Source: Geodermatophilus sabuli
Lineage (GTDB): Bacteria; Actinomycetota; Actinomycetes; Mycobacteriales; Geodermatophilaceae
NCBI RefSeq assembly: GCF_010686765.1
Contig: NZ_JAAGWF010000002.1
Location: 62,001-126,000, forward strand
DNA length: 64,000 bases
Reading direction: 5' to 3'
The notes beneath the pieces are model-generated. The model ran no database searches. It was given only the letters and a program-made list of their open reading frames with translations, and was not told the DNA's origin. Below, one piece after another: positions 52,276 through 60,059 of the stretch. The translations under genes were made by a program, and so were the position numbers. Every line of letters begins with the position of its first letter. The stretch's first letter is position 1.

Positions 52276-53394
52276 ATGAGGACGAGGGCTGCGATCATCC
52301 GGGAGACGGGCCAGCCGTGGGAGGTGACGGAGCTCGAGCTCGACGAGCCGCAGGAGACCGAGGTCCGGATCCGCTTCGAGGTCTCGGGCATGTGCCACTC
52401 CGACGAGCACCTCCGCACCGGTGACTCCTACGCGCTGCTGCCCATGGTGGGCGGCCACGAGGGCGCGGGCGTGGTCGAGGCGGTCGGCTCGCGGGTCAGC
52501 CGGGTGGCGGTCGGGGACCACGTCGTCTGCTCGTTCATCCCTGTCTGTGGCGTGTGCCGCTACTGCTCGACCGGGCGGCAGAACCTGTGCGACCGGGGCG
52601 CGGAGATGGCGACCGGCCGGCTGGCCGACGGGGGCTTCCGCTTCCACGACGACGACGGCACCGGGATGGGCGGCTTCGCCATGCTCGGCACGTTCGCCCG
52701 CCACGCGGTCGTCGACCAGGCCTCCTGCGTGCGCATCGACGAGGACATCCCGTTCGAGGTGGCGGCGCTGGTCGGCTGCGGCGTCCCGACCGGCTGGGGC
52801 GCGTCGGTGAACGTGGCCAAGGTGGGTGCCGGCGACACGGTGGTCGTCTTCGGTGCCGGGGGCGTGGGCATGAACGCCATCCAGGGGGCGGCCTACGCCG
52901 GCGCCAAGAACCTCGTCGTCGTCGACCCGGTCGCGTTCAAGCGGGAGAAGGCCCAGGAGTTCGGGGCGACCCACGTCTTCGCCGACGCCGGGGAGGCGCA
53001 GGAGGCGGTCGTCGAGCTGACCCGCGGCCAGCTGGCCGACCACGCCGTGGTGACCGTCGGGGTGCTCAGCGCCGAGGTGGTCGAGCAGGCCGCCGCCATC
53101 GTCGGCAAGGGCTGCCAGATCACCCTCACCTCGGTCGGCAACAAGGACGACGTGCAGATCCGGCTCAAGGCCAACGGCCAGGTCGTCGGGTACCAGCGCA
53201 ACATCCAGGGCCACATCTTCGGGATGAGCAACCCGCTCTACGACATCCCGCGGCTGCTCGGGCTCTACCGGGCCGGGCGGGTCAAGCTCGACGAGCTCAT
53301 CACCCGGGAGTACACCCTCGACGAGGTCAACCAGGGCTACCAGGACCTCGACGACGGCAAGCTCATCCGCGGCATCATCCGGCACGGGGGCTGA
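52276..53394 (+). CDS. NDMA-dependent (mycofactocin-associated) alcohol dehydrogenase, second copy
   Basis: 372 residues; same subgroup as the gene at 50905. Catalytic zinc GMCHSDEH and GGHEGAG, structural zinc CGVCRYCSTGRQNLC, Rossmann GAGGVGMNAIQGAAYAG, C-terminus IRGIIRHGG. It differs from its neighbour in the loop around residues 110-135 (FRFHDDDGTGMGGFAM), suggesting a different substrate. Its separate promoter region carries a CRP-like site; ATG 52276 follows GGGAG. Requires mycofactocin as electron carrier if it acts like family members. Confidence 0.9.
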   Translation: MRTRAAIIRETGQPWEVTELELDEPQETEVRIRFEVSGMCHSDEHLRTGDSYALLPMVGGHEGAGVVEAVGSRVSRVAVGDHVVCSFIPVCGVCRYCSTGRQNLCDRGAEMATGRLADGGFRFHDDDGTGMGGFAMLGTFARHAVVDQASCVRIDEDIPFEVAALVGCGVPTGWGASVNVAKVGAGDTVVVFGAGGVGMNAIQGAAYAGAKNLVVVDPVAFKREKAQEFGATHVFADAGEAQEAVVELTRGQLADHAVVTVGVLSAEVVEQAAAIVGKGCQITLTSVGNKDDVQIRLKANGQVVGYQRNIQGHIFGMSNPLYDIPRLLGLYRAGRVKLDELITREYTLDEVNQGYQDLDDGKLIRGIIRHGG

Positions 53395-53421
53395 GCCCGG
53401 CGCAGGTCACGGATCGGCAAC

Positions 53422-53489
53422 TGTCGACCACGTTGTTGACAATCCGGAGGCGCGCCAGCGATGCTGCCGCCACCGTGACCTGCGTCACA
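53422..53489 (+). promoter_or_regulatory. Regulatory region of the sugar-type ABC operon
   Basis: TGTCGAC-CACGTT-GTTGACA (53422-53441) matches the dyad at 50758-50777 and contains a -35 TTGACA (53436-53441); GATGCT at 53460 is a possible -10. Downstream lies CGTGA-CCTGCG-TCACA (53474-53489), a clean CRP/GlxR-like site. Both precede the ABC lipoprotein gene at 53631. Confidence 0.6.
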
Positions 53490-53630
53490 GTCCACCCCGG
53501 CCGGACGGCGATCCCGTCCCGACGCCGCGGCGCCTGATCCGCGCAGAGCCGCTCACGCACTCCCAGCTCCAGGCCGCCGCCGTCCGTGCGCGGCGTGTCC
53601 CCAGCCAGCGCCCAGTGAGGGAAGCGCCCC

Positions 53631-54827
53631 ATGATGACCAGGCCCAGAGGGATCCGCCGGACCGTGCTGCGGGCACGGCCACTGGTGGCGGCGGCCGCCG
53701 TCGGACTGGCTCTGGCCACGGCCGCCTGCGGCTCGGACTCCGGCGGAGGCGGCGGTGGCGGCGGGGGCGGCGGGGGAGGCGGAGGGCCGACCGCCGAGCA
53801 GCTGGAGGAGATCCAGCAGCTGGTCGACGCGGCGCAGGAGGTGCCGACCTACGAGGACCCGGGGCCGCCGGTCGACCTGTCGTCCCTGGCCGGCAAGAAG
53901 GTGATGGTCATCCCGACGGCCAGCCAGCTGCCGGTGTGCGACCAGATCGGCAAGGACATCGCCGAGCTGGCCGAGGAGGTCGGCATGACCGGCACCTACT
54001 TCGAGAACAGCGGCGGCCCGCAGGGCTGGATCCCGGGCATGCAGCAGGCGGTCAGCCAGGACTACGACGCCATCGTGCTGGTCTGCGGCATCGACCCGAA
54101 CCTGATCACGCCGCAGGTCCAGGCCGCCACGGACGCCGGGATCGCGGTCATCGACTCCGGGCTGTTCGACACCGAGGACGGCGGCACCGACCCGCTGGTC
54201 ACCGCGCAGACCAACATCCCCAACGCCGAGTCGATCCGCCGGTCGGTCGACGTGGCCTTCCTCGACAACGGCGAGGAGCCCTTCGACGTGGTCATGGTGA
54301 CCTCCGACGAGGTCCCGGCCGGCGTGAAGATGGAGGAGGCGGTCCGGGACGAGTTCGCCACCTACTGCCCGGGCTGCAACATCCAGAAGGTCAACGTCGC
54401 CATCCCCGACTGGGGGACCAAGATCCAGGGCGAGGTCAGCTCGGCGCTGCTGGCCAACCCGGACATCAAGGCCGTCATCCCCATCTTCGACGGCATGGTG
54501 CCCCCGGCCGGCGCGGCGGTGACCGCCTCCGGCCGGGACGACGTCTTCCTCTACGGCTGCTACGGCGGCACCCCCGCCTACATCTCCGAGATGGGCGAGT
54601 CGATCCCGATGCACTCCAACACCGGGCCGACCCACCTCTGGCGGGCCTACGCGACGTCGGACCAGATGTTCCGGGTGCTCACCGGCGGCGAGGCGCTGGA
54701 CCCCAACGACGCCTTCGACCCCCACCGGCTGTGGACGCTGGACAACAAGGACGACGTCCAGGGTGAGAACGACGGCTTCGGCACCGAGTTCGTCGAGGGC
54801 TACCGGGCGCTGTGGGGCCTGAGCTGA
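53631..54827 (+). CDS. Sugar-type ABC transporter substrate-binding lipoprotein
   Basis: 398 residues. Lipoprotein signal ending ATAAC (Cys33), then 15 consecutive glycines (38-52), then a type I periplasmic-binding (RbsB/LacI-like) fold: KKVMVIPTASQLPVCDQIGKDIAELAEEVGM, QAVSQDYDAIVLVCGIDP, and LLANPDIKAVIPIFDGMVPPA. First gene of an ABC operon with the ATPase at 54830 and permease at 56544. Ligand class is sugar or polyol-like, but the pocket does not match a named sugar binder that I recognise. ATG 53631 or the next ATG, after GAGGGAAG. Confidence 0.9.
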   Translation: MMTRPRGIRRTVLRARPLVAAAAVGLALATAACGSDSGGGGGGGGGGGGGGGPTAEQLEEIQQLVDAAQEVPTYEDPGPPVDLSSLAGKKVMVIPTASQLPVCDQIGKDIAELAEEVGMTGTYFENSGGPQGWIPGMQQAVSQDYDAIVLVCGIDPNLITPQVQAATDAGIAVIDSGLFDTEDGGTDPLVTAQTNIPNAESIRRSVDVAFLDNGEEPFDVVMVTSDEVPAGVKMEEAVRDEFATYCPGCNIQKVNVAIPDWGTKIQGEVSSALLANPDIKAVIPIFDGMVPPAGAAVTASGRDDVFLYGCYGGTPAYISEMGESIPMHSNTGPTHLWRAYATSDQMFRVLTGGEALDPNDAFDPHRLWTLDNKDDVQGENDGFGTEFVEGYRALWGLS

Positions 54828-54829
54828 CC

Positions 54830-56488
54830 ATGTCGGACACCAGCTCCCCCGGGGGGGCCGCCGTCCCCCCGGGGGAGCCTCCGCCCCGGACCGCGCCCCC
54901 CGCGCTCGAGCTGCGCTCCATCACCCAGCACTTCGGCAGCTTCCGCGCGCTCCGCGACGTCGACTTCCGGGTCGAGGCCGGCGAGGTCGTGGGCCTGCTC
55001 GGGGAGAACGGCTGCGGGAAGTCCACCCTCGTCAAGGTGCTCGCCGGCGTGAACACCCCCGACGCGGGCGGCGAGCTCACCATCGACGGCCGGCCGGTGC
55101 CCCTGCCGCTGTCCGCCGGCCAGTTCCGCGACCTGGGCCTGAGCTTCGTGCACCAGGACCTCGGGCTGGCCCGCACGCTCACCGTCACGGAGAACCTGAT
55201 GGTGGGCGAGGCCGGGGCCGCGGCCTCCCGCAAGCCGATCAACTGGCGGTCGCAGCGGCGGCGCACCCGCGCGCTGCTGCAGTCCTACAACGTCGACGTC
55301 GACCCCGACCTGCCGATCAACCAGCTGCCGCCGGTCGGGCAGGCCCTGGTGGCGATCGTCCGCGCGGCCGAGGAGCTCAAGGCCTACCGCGCGCGGGGGG
55401 ACGTGGGGCACTCGATCCTGTTCCTCGACGAGCCGACGGTGTTCCTGCCCGAGGACCAGGTCGAGTTCCTCTTCGAGCTGATCCGCACGGTGGTGGCCGG
55501 CGGGGCCAGCGTCGTCTTCATCTCCCACGACCTGGCGGCCGTGCGGGCCATCTGTGACCGCGTGGTCGTCCTGCGGGACGGCCAGGTGGCCGGCGAGGCG
55601 CGCATCGGTGAGGTCGACGACCGGCAGCTGGTCGAGATGATCGTCGGCCCGGTGGGCGGCAAGCTGGTCGGCCAGGCCCAGCGCCGTGCCCCCGGCGACG
55701 ACCTCGGCGACGCCCCGCCACGGTGCACGGTCCAGGGACTGCGCGGCGGCCGGGCCACCGGCATCTCCTTCGCCGTCCGCCCCACCGAGATCGTCGGCCT
55801 GGCCGGCCTGCTCGGCTCCGGCGCCGAGGACGTGCCCTACCTGCTGTTCGGGGCGCGGAAGGCGACGGCCGGGCGCATGACCCTGGACGACCGGGAGATC
55901 GTGCTCCCGGTGCTGGACCCCACGACGGCCGTCCGCCAGCAGGTGGCCATGGTGCCCGCCGACCGCCGCCGCGACGGGATCGCGCCGTCCCTGTCGGTGG
56001 GGGAGAACGCGACGATCCTGGTCAACGACGAGTACACGCAGGCGGGCCGGCTGCAGGGCGGCCGCCTGCGCGAGCTGGTCCGCCGCCAGCTCGAGCGGTT
56101 CGACGTCCGGCCGCGCAACGGCAACGCGCTCATGGGCACGCTGTCGGGGGGCAACGCGCAGAAGGTCGTCATGGCCAAGTGGCTGGAGATCAACCCGCGA
56201 CTGCTGCTGCTGCACGAGCCGACCCAGGGCGTCGACGTCGCCGCCCGCGCCGAGATCTACCGGCTGATCCGGGAGGCCTCGACCGGTGGGATGGCGACCG
56301 TCTGGGTGTCCAGCGACTTCGAGGAGCTCGCCACCGTCTGCGACCGCGTGCTCGTCGTCGCGGACGGCGAGGTCCGCGCCGAGCTGACCGGTGACGAGGT
56401 GACCGACGAGGCGATCAGCTCGGCGGTCTACCACCACACGACCGACGCGGCCGCTGTGCTCGCCGACGAGGTCCCGACCGCCTCCTGA
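54830..56488 (+). CDS. Sugar-type ABC transporter ATPase (RbsA/MglA-like, tandem NBDs)
   Basis: 552 residues with two nucleotide-binding domains. NBD1 (about 30-270) has Walker A GENGCGKST and Walker B ILFLDEPT, but its signature region reads LPPVGQALVAIVRAAE rather than LSxGQQQ. NBD2 (about 285-530) has the usual weakened Walker A of this family (GLLGSGAED) with an intact LSGGNAQK signature and LLLLHEPTQGVDV. Such hybrids drive import of ribose/xylose-like solutes. Two bases separate it from the binding-protein stop. The acidic/Pro-rich N-terminal extension of about 30 residues is unusual. Confidence 0.9.
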   Translation: MSDTSSPGGAAVPPGEPPPRTAPPALELRSITQHFGSFRALRDVDFRVEAGEVVGLLGENGCGKSTLVKVLAGVNTPDAGGELTIDGRPVPLPLSAGQFRDLGLSFVHQDLGLARTLTVTENLMVGEAGAAASRKPINWRSQRRRTRALLQSYNVDVDPDLPINQLPPVGQALVAIVRAAEELKAYRARGDVGHSILFLDEPTVFLPEDQVEFLFELIRTVVAGGASVVFISHDLAAVRAICDRVVVLRDGQVAGEARIGEVDDRQLVEMIVGPVGGKLVGQAQRRAPGDDLGDAPPRCTVQGLRGGRATGISFAVRPTEIVGLAGLLGSGAEDVPYLLFGARKATAGRMTLDDREIVLPVLDPTTAVRQQVAMVPADRRRDGIAPSLSVGENATILVNDEYTQAGRLQGGRLRELVRRQLERFDVRPRNGNALMGTLSGGNAQKVVMAKWLEINPRLLLLHEPTQGVDVAARAEIYRLIREASTGGMATVWVSSDFEELATVCDRVLVVADGEVRAELTGDEVTDEAISSAVYHHTTDAAAVLADEVPTAS

Positions 56489-56543
56489 CCGGCGTCCCGG
56501 TCTGCCCTCCCTACCCGCCCGCTCGCGAACCAGGGGAACCACC

Positions 56544-57563
56544 ATGTCGACGACCGAGCTCCAGACCGGGGCGGCCGACCAGGGCGCCGGCCCGGAAAAG
56601 CCGCCCACCCCCCACGGCGGCGGCGGCTTCGCCGTGTGGGCCGAGCGGCTGGCGCTGCCGGTCGCCTGGCTCGTGCTCGTCGTGATCTACGGCGCCCTGC
56701 GGCCGGACACGTTCCTCACCTGGCAGAACGTCAGCAACATCATCGCCTCGCAGGTCGTGCTGCTGGTCCTGGCCTTCGCCGCGCTGATGCCCTCGTTCGT
56801 CGGCGACTTCGACCTGTCGCTGGGCGGCATCCTCGGCCTGACCGCGATGGTCGCCGGCGTGCTCAACATCCAGCAGGAGATGAACATCTGGCTGGCCTGC
56901 GCGATCGGTGTCGGGGCCGCCGTGGTGGCCGGCGCGCTCAACGGCCTGTTCGTCGTCTACTTCGACACCGACCCGCTGATCATCACCCTCGGCATGGGGA
57001 CGGTGTTCACCGGCGCGATCTTCTACCTGTCCGGCTCGAACACGATCGTGGGCATCGACCGGGCGCTGTCGGAGGCCACGTTCTCCACCAAGTTCCTCGG
57101 CCTGCCGCTGCAGTTCTACTACGCGCTGGTGATCCTGCTGATCGTCTGGTACGTCTCCTCGTTCACCCCGCTGGGCCTGCGGGCGCTGTTCGTCGGGCAG
57201 TCGCGGGACGTGGCCAAGCTCAGCGGCATCCGGGTCACCCGGCTGCGCTGGGGCGGCTTCATCCTCGGCGGCTTCATCGCCGGCATCGCCGGGGTGCTGC
57301 TGCTGGGGACCACCGGCTCGGCCGACCCGACCGCGAGTGGCGGCTTCCTGCTGCCGGCCTACGCCGCGGTCTTCCTCGGGGCGACGAGCATCAAGCCCGG
57401 CCGGTTCAACGCCATCGGGACGGCGATCGCGGTGTTCTTCCTCGCCACCGGCGTCAACGGCCTGCAGCTGCTCGGCGCGCAGAACTACGTGCAGCAGCTG
57501 TTCTACGGGGCGGCCCTCGTCATCGCCGTCGTCCTGTCCCGCCAGCTGCGCCGGCGGGCCTGA
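56544..57563 (+). CDS. Sugar-type ABC transporter permease (RbsC-like)
   Basis: 339 residues with about ten membrane helices after a hydrophilic N-terminus of about 30. The DFDLSLGGILGLTAM loop and NGLFVVYFDTDPLIITLGMGTVFTG are the BPD_transp_2 family marks; the coupling region is VGQSRDVAKLSGIRVTRLRWGGF. It forms the membrane homodimer for the upstream ATPase and lipoprotein. ATG 56544 after AGGGG. Only three bases separate its stop from that of the convergent MarR gene. Confidence 0.92.
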   Translation: MSTTELQTGAADQGAGPEKPPTPHGGGGFAVWAERLALPVAWLVLVVIYGALRPDTFLTWQNVSNIIASQVVLLVLAFAALMPSFVGDFDLSLGGILGLTAMVAGVLNIQQEMNIWLACAIGVGAAVVAGALNGLFVVYFDTDPLIITLGMGTVFTGAIFYLSGSNTIVGIDRALSEATFSTKFLGLPLQFYYALVILLIVWYVSSFTPLGLRALFVGQSRDVAKLSGIRVTRLRWGGFILGGFIAGIAGVLLLGTTGSADPTASGGFLLPAYAAVFLGATSIKPGRFNAIGTAIAVFFLATGVNGLQLLGAQNYVQQLFYGAALVIAVVLSRQLRRRA

Positions 57564-57566
57564 GCG

Positions 57567-58076
57567 TCACGCGCTCCCGGCGTCCGGCTCCTCGGGGTCG
57601 TCCTCGGCCTGCAGCTCGCGCACGTGGGCGAGGAGCCGGCGCAGCAGGAGGTTGAGCTGGCTCACCTCCTCCGCCGAGAGGTCGGCGAGGATGATGTCCT
57701 GGCCGCGCATCGAGATCGGCAGCATCGCGTCGTGCATCTCGGCGCCGGCGGCGGTCAGGAACAGGTGCCGGGACCGGCCGGTGTCCTCCACCTGCACGAT
57801 GAGCCGGCGCTCGGTGAGCACCCCGACGCTCTTGGAGACGATCGCCTTGTTCATCGCGACGAACTCGGAGATCTCGCTGGCGGTCACGCCCGGCCGGATG
57901 CCGATGGCGGAGATGACCCGCCAGTCGTTGGTGCCCAGCCCGAAGTGCTTGTGCAGGGCCCGGGACTCGCGCCACACGAGGCTGTTGGACAGGAGGGACA
58001 GCAGGCGGGGGGTGAACTCCTCGCTGTCGATCACGGTCGGCCGGGGTGTGTGGATGGCATCCGGCGGGATCTCCAT
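57567..58076 (-). CDS. MarR family regulator
   Basis: 169 residues. Winged helix (about 25-150): KHFGLGTNDWRVISAIGIRPGVTASEISEFVAMNKAIVSKSVGVLTERRLIV, wing with SRHLFLTAAG, C-terminal dimer helix with LSAEEVSQLNLLLRRLLAHV. A paralogue of the MarR protein at 47321. ATG 58076 has GGAGGA upstream; a GTG five codons earlier is in frame. It lies between the ABC operon and the aldehyde dehydrogenase/transketolase divergon and is the best candidate to bind the GTTTAC palindromes at 59890-59933. Confidence 0.88.
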   Translation of the reverse strand: MEIPPDAIHTPRPTVIDSEEFTPRLLSLLSNSLVWRESRALHKHFGLGTNDWRVISAIGIRPGVTASEISEFVAMNKAIVSKSVGVLTERRLIVQVEDTGRSRHLFLTAAGAEMHDAMLPISMRGQDIILADLSAEEVSQLNLLLRRLLAHVRELQAEDDPEEPDAGSA

Positions 58077-58162
58077 CGACGAGTCCTCCACCGGGGCTGG
58101 GGGCGTGGCCCCGGTTCCTGCGGAACGAGACTCGGGTCGTCGGCGAGCATAACGAGCCGGTT

Positions 58163-58193
58163 CCGGACCGGCGGGCAGCGCCCGCCGGTCCGG
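58163..58193 (-). terminator. Hairpin terminator after the aldehyde dehydrogenase gene
   Basis: A perfect 14-bp stem (CCGGACCGGCGGGC with its complement) and 3-base loop lie 10 bases past the minus-strand stop, ahead of the MarR gene. Confidence 0.7.
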
Positions 58194-58203
58194 CCGGCGT
58201 CGG

Positions 58204-59703
58204 TCAGGCCGTGGCGTCGGCCTGGGCGGTCTCGTCCGCGGCGTGGGCGATCGAGCGGGTGTCCTGGAAGGCGCGGACGCCCTCGATGCCCTGCTCGCGG
58301 CCCATGCCCGAGTGCTTCATGCCGCCGAAGGGGGCGCGCAGGTCCAGCCGCGCGGCACCGTGGTCGTTCACCCAGACGTAGCCGCACTCCAGCTGCCCGC
58401 CGAGGCGGGTGGCGGTGTCGGAGTCGGCGGTCCAGACCGACGCGCACAGGCCACCCCAGCTGTCGTTGGCCAGGCGCACCGCCTCGGCGTCGTCGTCGAA
58501 CGCGATCACCGGGATGACCGGGCCGAACTGCTCCTGGGTGACCACGCGCAGCTGCGGGTCGGGGTCGACCACGATGGCGGGACGCAGGAAGTTGCCGCCG
58601 GCGAGGTCGCCCTCGGGCAGCTCGCCGAACTCCAGCACCGTCGCTCCGGCGTCCTTCGCCTCCTCGATGATCTCCGAGACGAACGCCTTCTGCGCGGACT
58701 GGTGCAGCGGGCCCATCGTGGTGCCCTCGGCGAGCCCGTGGCCCAGGACGACCTTCTCCAGCCGCGCGGTCAGCCCGGCCACGAGCTCGTCCTTGCGCGA
58801 CCGGTGCACGTAGAGCCGCTTGGCGTTCATGCAGATCTGACCGGTGCTGTCGTAGATCGCGCCGAACAGGCGGTCGAGGTGGTCGTCGTCGAGGATCGCG
58901 TCCTCGCGGATGATCGCGGCGTCGTTGCCGCCCAGCTCGAGGGTGACCCGGGTGAGGCTGCGCGAGGCCATCTCCATGATCCGCTTGCCACCGTTCACGC
59001 TGCCGGTGAAGCAGACCTTCGCGACGTCGTCGTTCGAGATCAGGCCGGCCATCTCGCTGTCCCGGCCGGTCACGACGTTCAGCACGCCCGGGGGCAGCTT
59101 CTCCGCGACCCGCTGCACCAGACGCGTGGTGGCCAGCGGCGTCGAGGGCGGCGGCTTCACGATCACGGTGTTGCCGGCGAGGAGGGCGTGCGGGAGGGAC
59201 GCGGCGAGGATCGCGATCGGCCAGTTGAACGGCACGATGATGGTGACCACACCGAGCGGCTGGTAGGCGACGGTGGTCTGGACGGGGATCCCCGGCGCGG
59301 GCGGCAGGACCTTGGTCCGGTCCACCTCGTCGGCGAGGGAGAGGGCGAGCTGCCAGCGGATCTCGAAGACCAGGGCATCGACCCACGCCTCGTGGACGAT
59401 CTTGCCGTTCTCGAGGGACAGGATCCGGGCGTCCTCGTCGCGCTCGTCCGCGAGGCCCTCGATGGCGGCGGCCATGACCGTCGCCCGCTCCGTGGCCGGC
59501 AGGGCCGACCACGCCGGGTAGGCCGACTTCGCGGCCGCCACCGCGTCGGCGACGTCCTCCGCCGTGGCCGCGGCGGCGTGGCCGACCACGGTGCCGGGCT
59601 TGGCCGGGTCGACGACCTCGAGCGTCTCCGCCGTCGAGCGCGTCTGTCCGCCGATGTAGAGCTCCGTCGTCACCGGAGCCGTCGTGGTCATGGTGTCCGT
59701 CAT
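58204..59703 (-). CDS. NAD(P)-dependent aldehyde dehydrogenase
   Basis: 499 residues of the ALDH superfamily. PFNWPIAILAASLPHALLAGNTVIVKP contains the transition-state Asn and cofactor Lys; general base Glu in LELGGND; nucleophile Cys in GQICMNAKRLYVH; EQFGPVIPV near the C-terminus. Oxidises an aldehyde to the acid. Similar to class 3-like/PaaZ-independent ALDHs acting on aromatic or short aliphatic aldehydes. ATG 59703 with AGAGGTGGGG upstream; the open frame further back is leader. Divergent from the split transketolase, sharing the palindromic control region. Confidence 0.92.
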   Translation of the reverse strand: MTDTMTTTAPVTTELYIGGQTRSTAETLEVVDPAKPGTVVGHAAAATAEDVADAVAAAKSAYPAWSALPATERATVMAAAIEGLADERDEDARILSLENGKIVHEAWVDALVFEIRWQLALSLADEVDRTKVLPPAPGIPVQTTVAYQPLGVVTIIVPFNWPIAILAASLPHALLAGNTVIVKPPPSTPLATTRLVQRVAEKLPPGVLNVVTGRDSEMAGLISNDDVAKVCFTGSVNGGKRIMEMASRSLTRVTLELGGNDAAIIREDAILDDDHLDRLFGAIYDSTGQICMNAKRLYVHRSRKDELVAGLTARLEKVVLGHGLAEGTTMGPLHQSAQKAFVSEIIEEAKDAGATVLEFGELPEGDLAGGNFLRPAIVVDPDPQLRVVTQEQFGPVIPVIAFDDDAEAVRLANDSWGGLCASVWTADSDTATRLGGQLECGYVWVNDHGAARLDLRAPFGGMKHSGMGREQGIEGVRAFQDTRSIAHAADETAQADATA

Positions 59704-59872
59704 GCAGATCCCCACCTCTCTGTGTGGTCCGTTCCTGCGCGGGCGCCGGGCGGCATCCCGTCCTAGCGTCGGGGGCGGCGTCTCCCGGCGCAGCACGGGA
59801 CCGCACAGCCGGGGGAGCCTCGTCGTCGCGCGGACCGCTGGGGACGACCGCGCCGGCGACGCCTTCCCGGCG

Positions 59873-59902
59873 AGTATGAGCGGGCCGCTGTTTACCTGTA
59901 AA
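59873..59902 (-). promoter_or_regulatory. Promoter candidate of the aldehyde dehydrogenase gene
   Basis: On the minus strand TTTACA (59902-59897) and CATACT (59878-59873) are 18 bases apart. The -35 lies inside palindrome 1, implying repression by the protein that binds it. The leader to the ATG at 59703 is about 160 bases. Confidence 0.6.
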
Positions 59903-59933
59903 GATCCCGGCCCAAGGGTGTTTACATGTAAAC
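59890..59933. promoter_or_regulatory. Twin GTTTAC palindromes on divergent promoters
   Basis: GTTTACCTGTAAAG (59890-59903, imperfect) and GTTTACATGTAAAC (59920-59933, perfect 14-bp) are spaced exactly 30 bases apart, close to three helical turns. Each overlaps the -35 of one of the two divergent promoters (aldehyde dehydrogenase and transketolase). Their AT-richness stands out against the local GC-rich sequence. Best regulator candidate is the MarR protein at 57567. Confidence 0.75.
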
Positions 59934-59949
59934 CCGGTGCCGCTAATGT
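59921..59949 (+). promoter_or_regulatory. Promoter candidate of the split transketolase operon
   Basis: TTTACA (59921-59926) and TAATGT (59944-59949) are 17 bases apart, the best promoter match in the window. The -35 sits in palindrome 2. TGTGG-CGTGCG-TCACC (59947-59962) overlaps the start region and is a CRP-like site with one mismatch. Confidence 0.65.
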
Positions 59950-60059
59950 GGCGTGCGTCACCGGCCGGGCGGACCATCACCTCGGCCGGACGACCCGGGG
60001 AGCGCGACGACCGGATCCCACGGTCATCGACACCACAGTCATCAACGAGGAGGCCTGGA

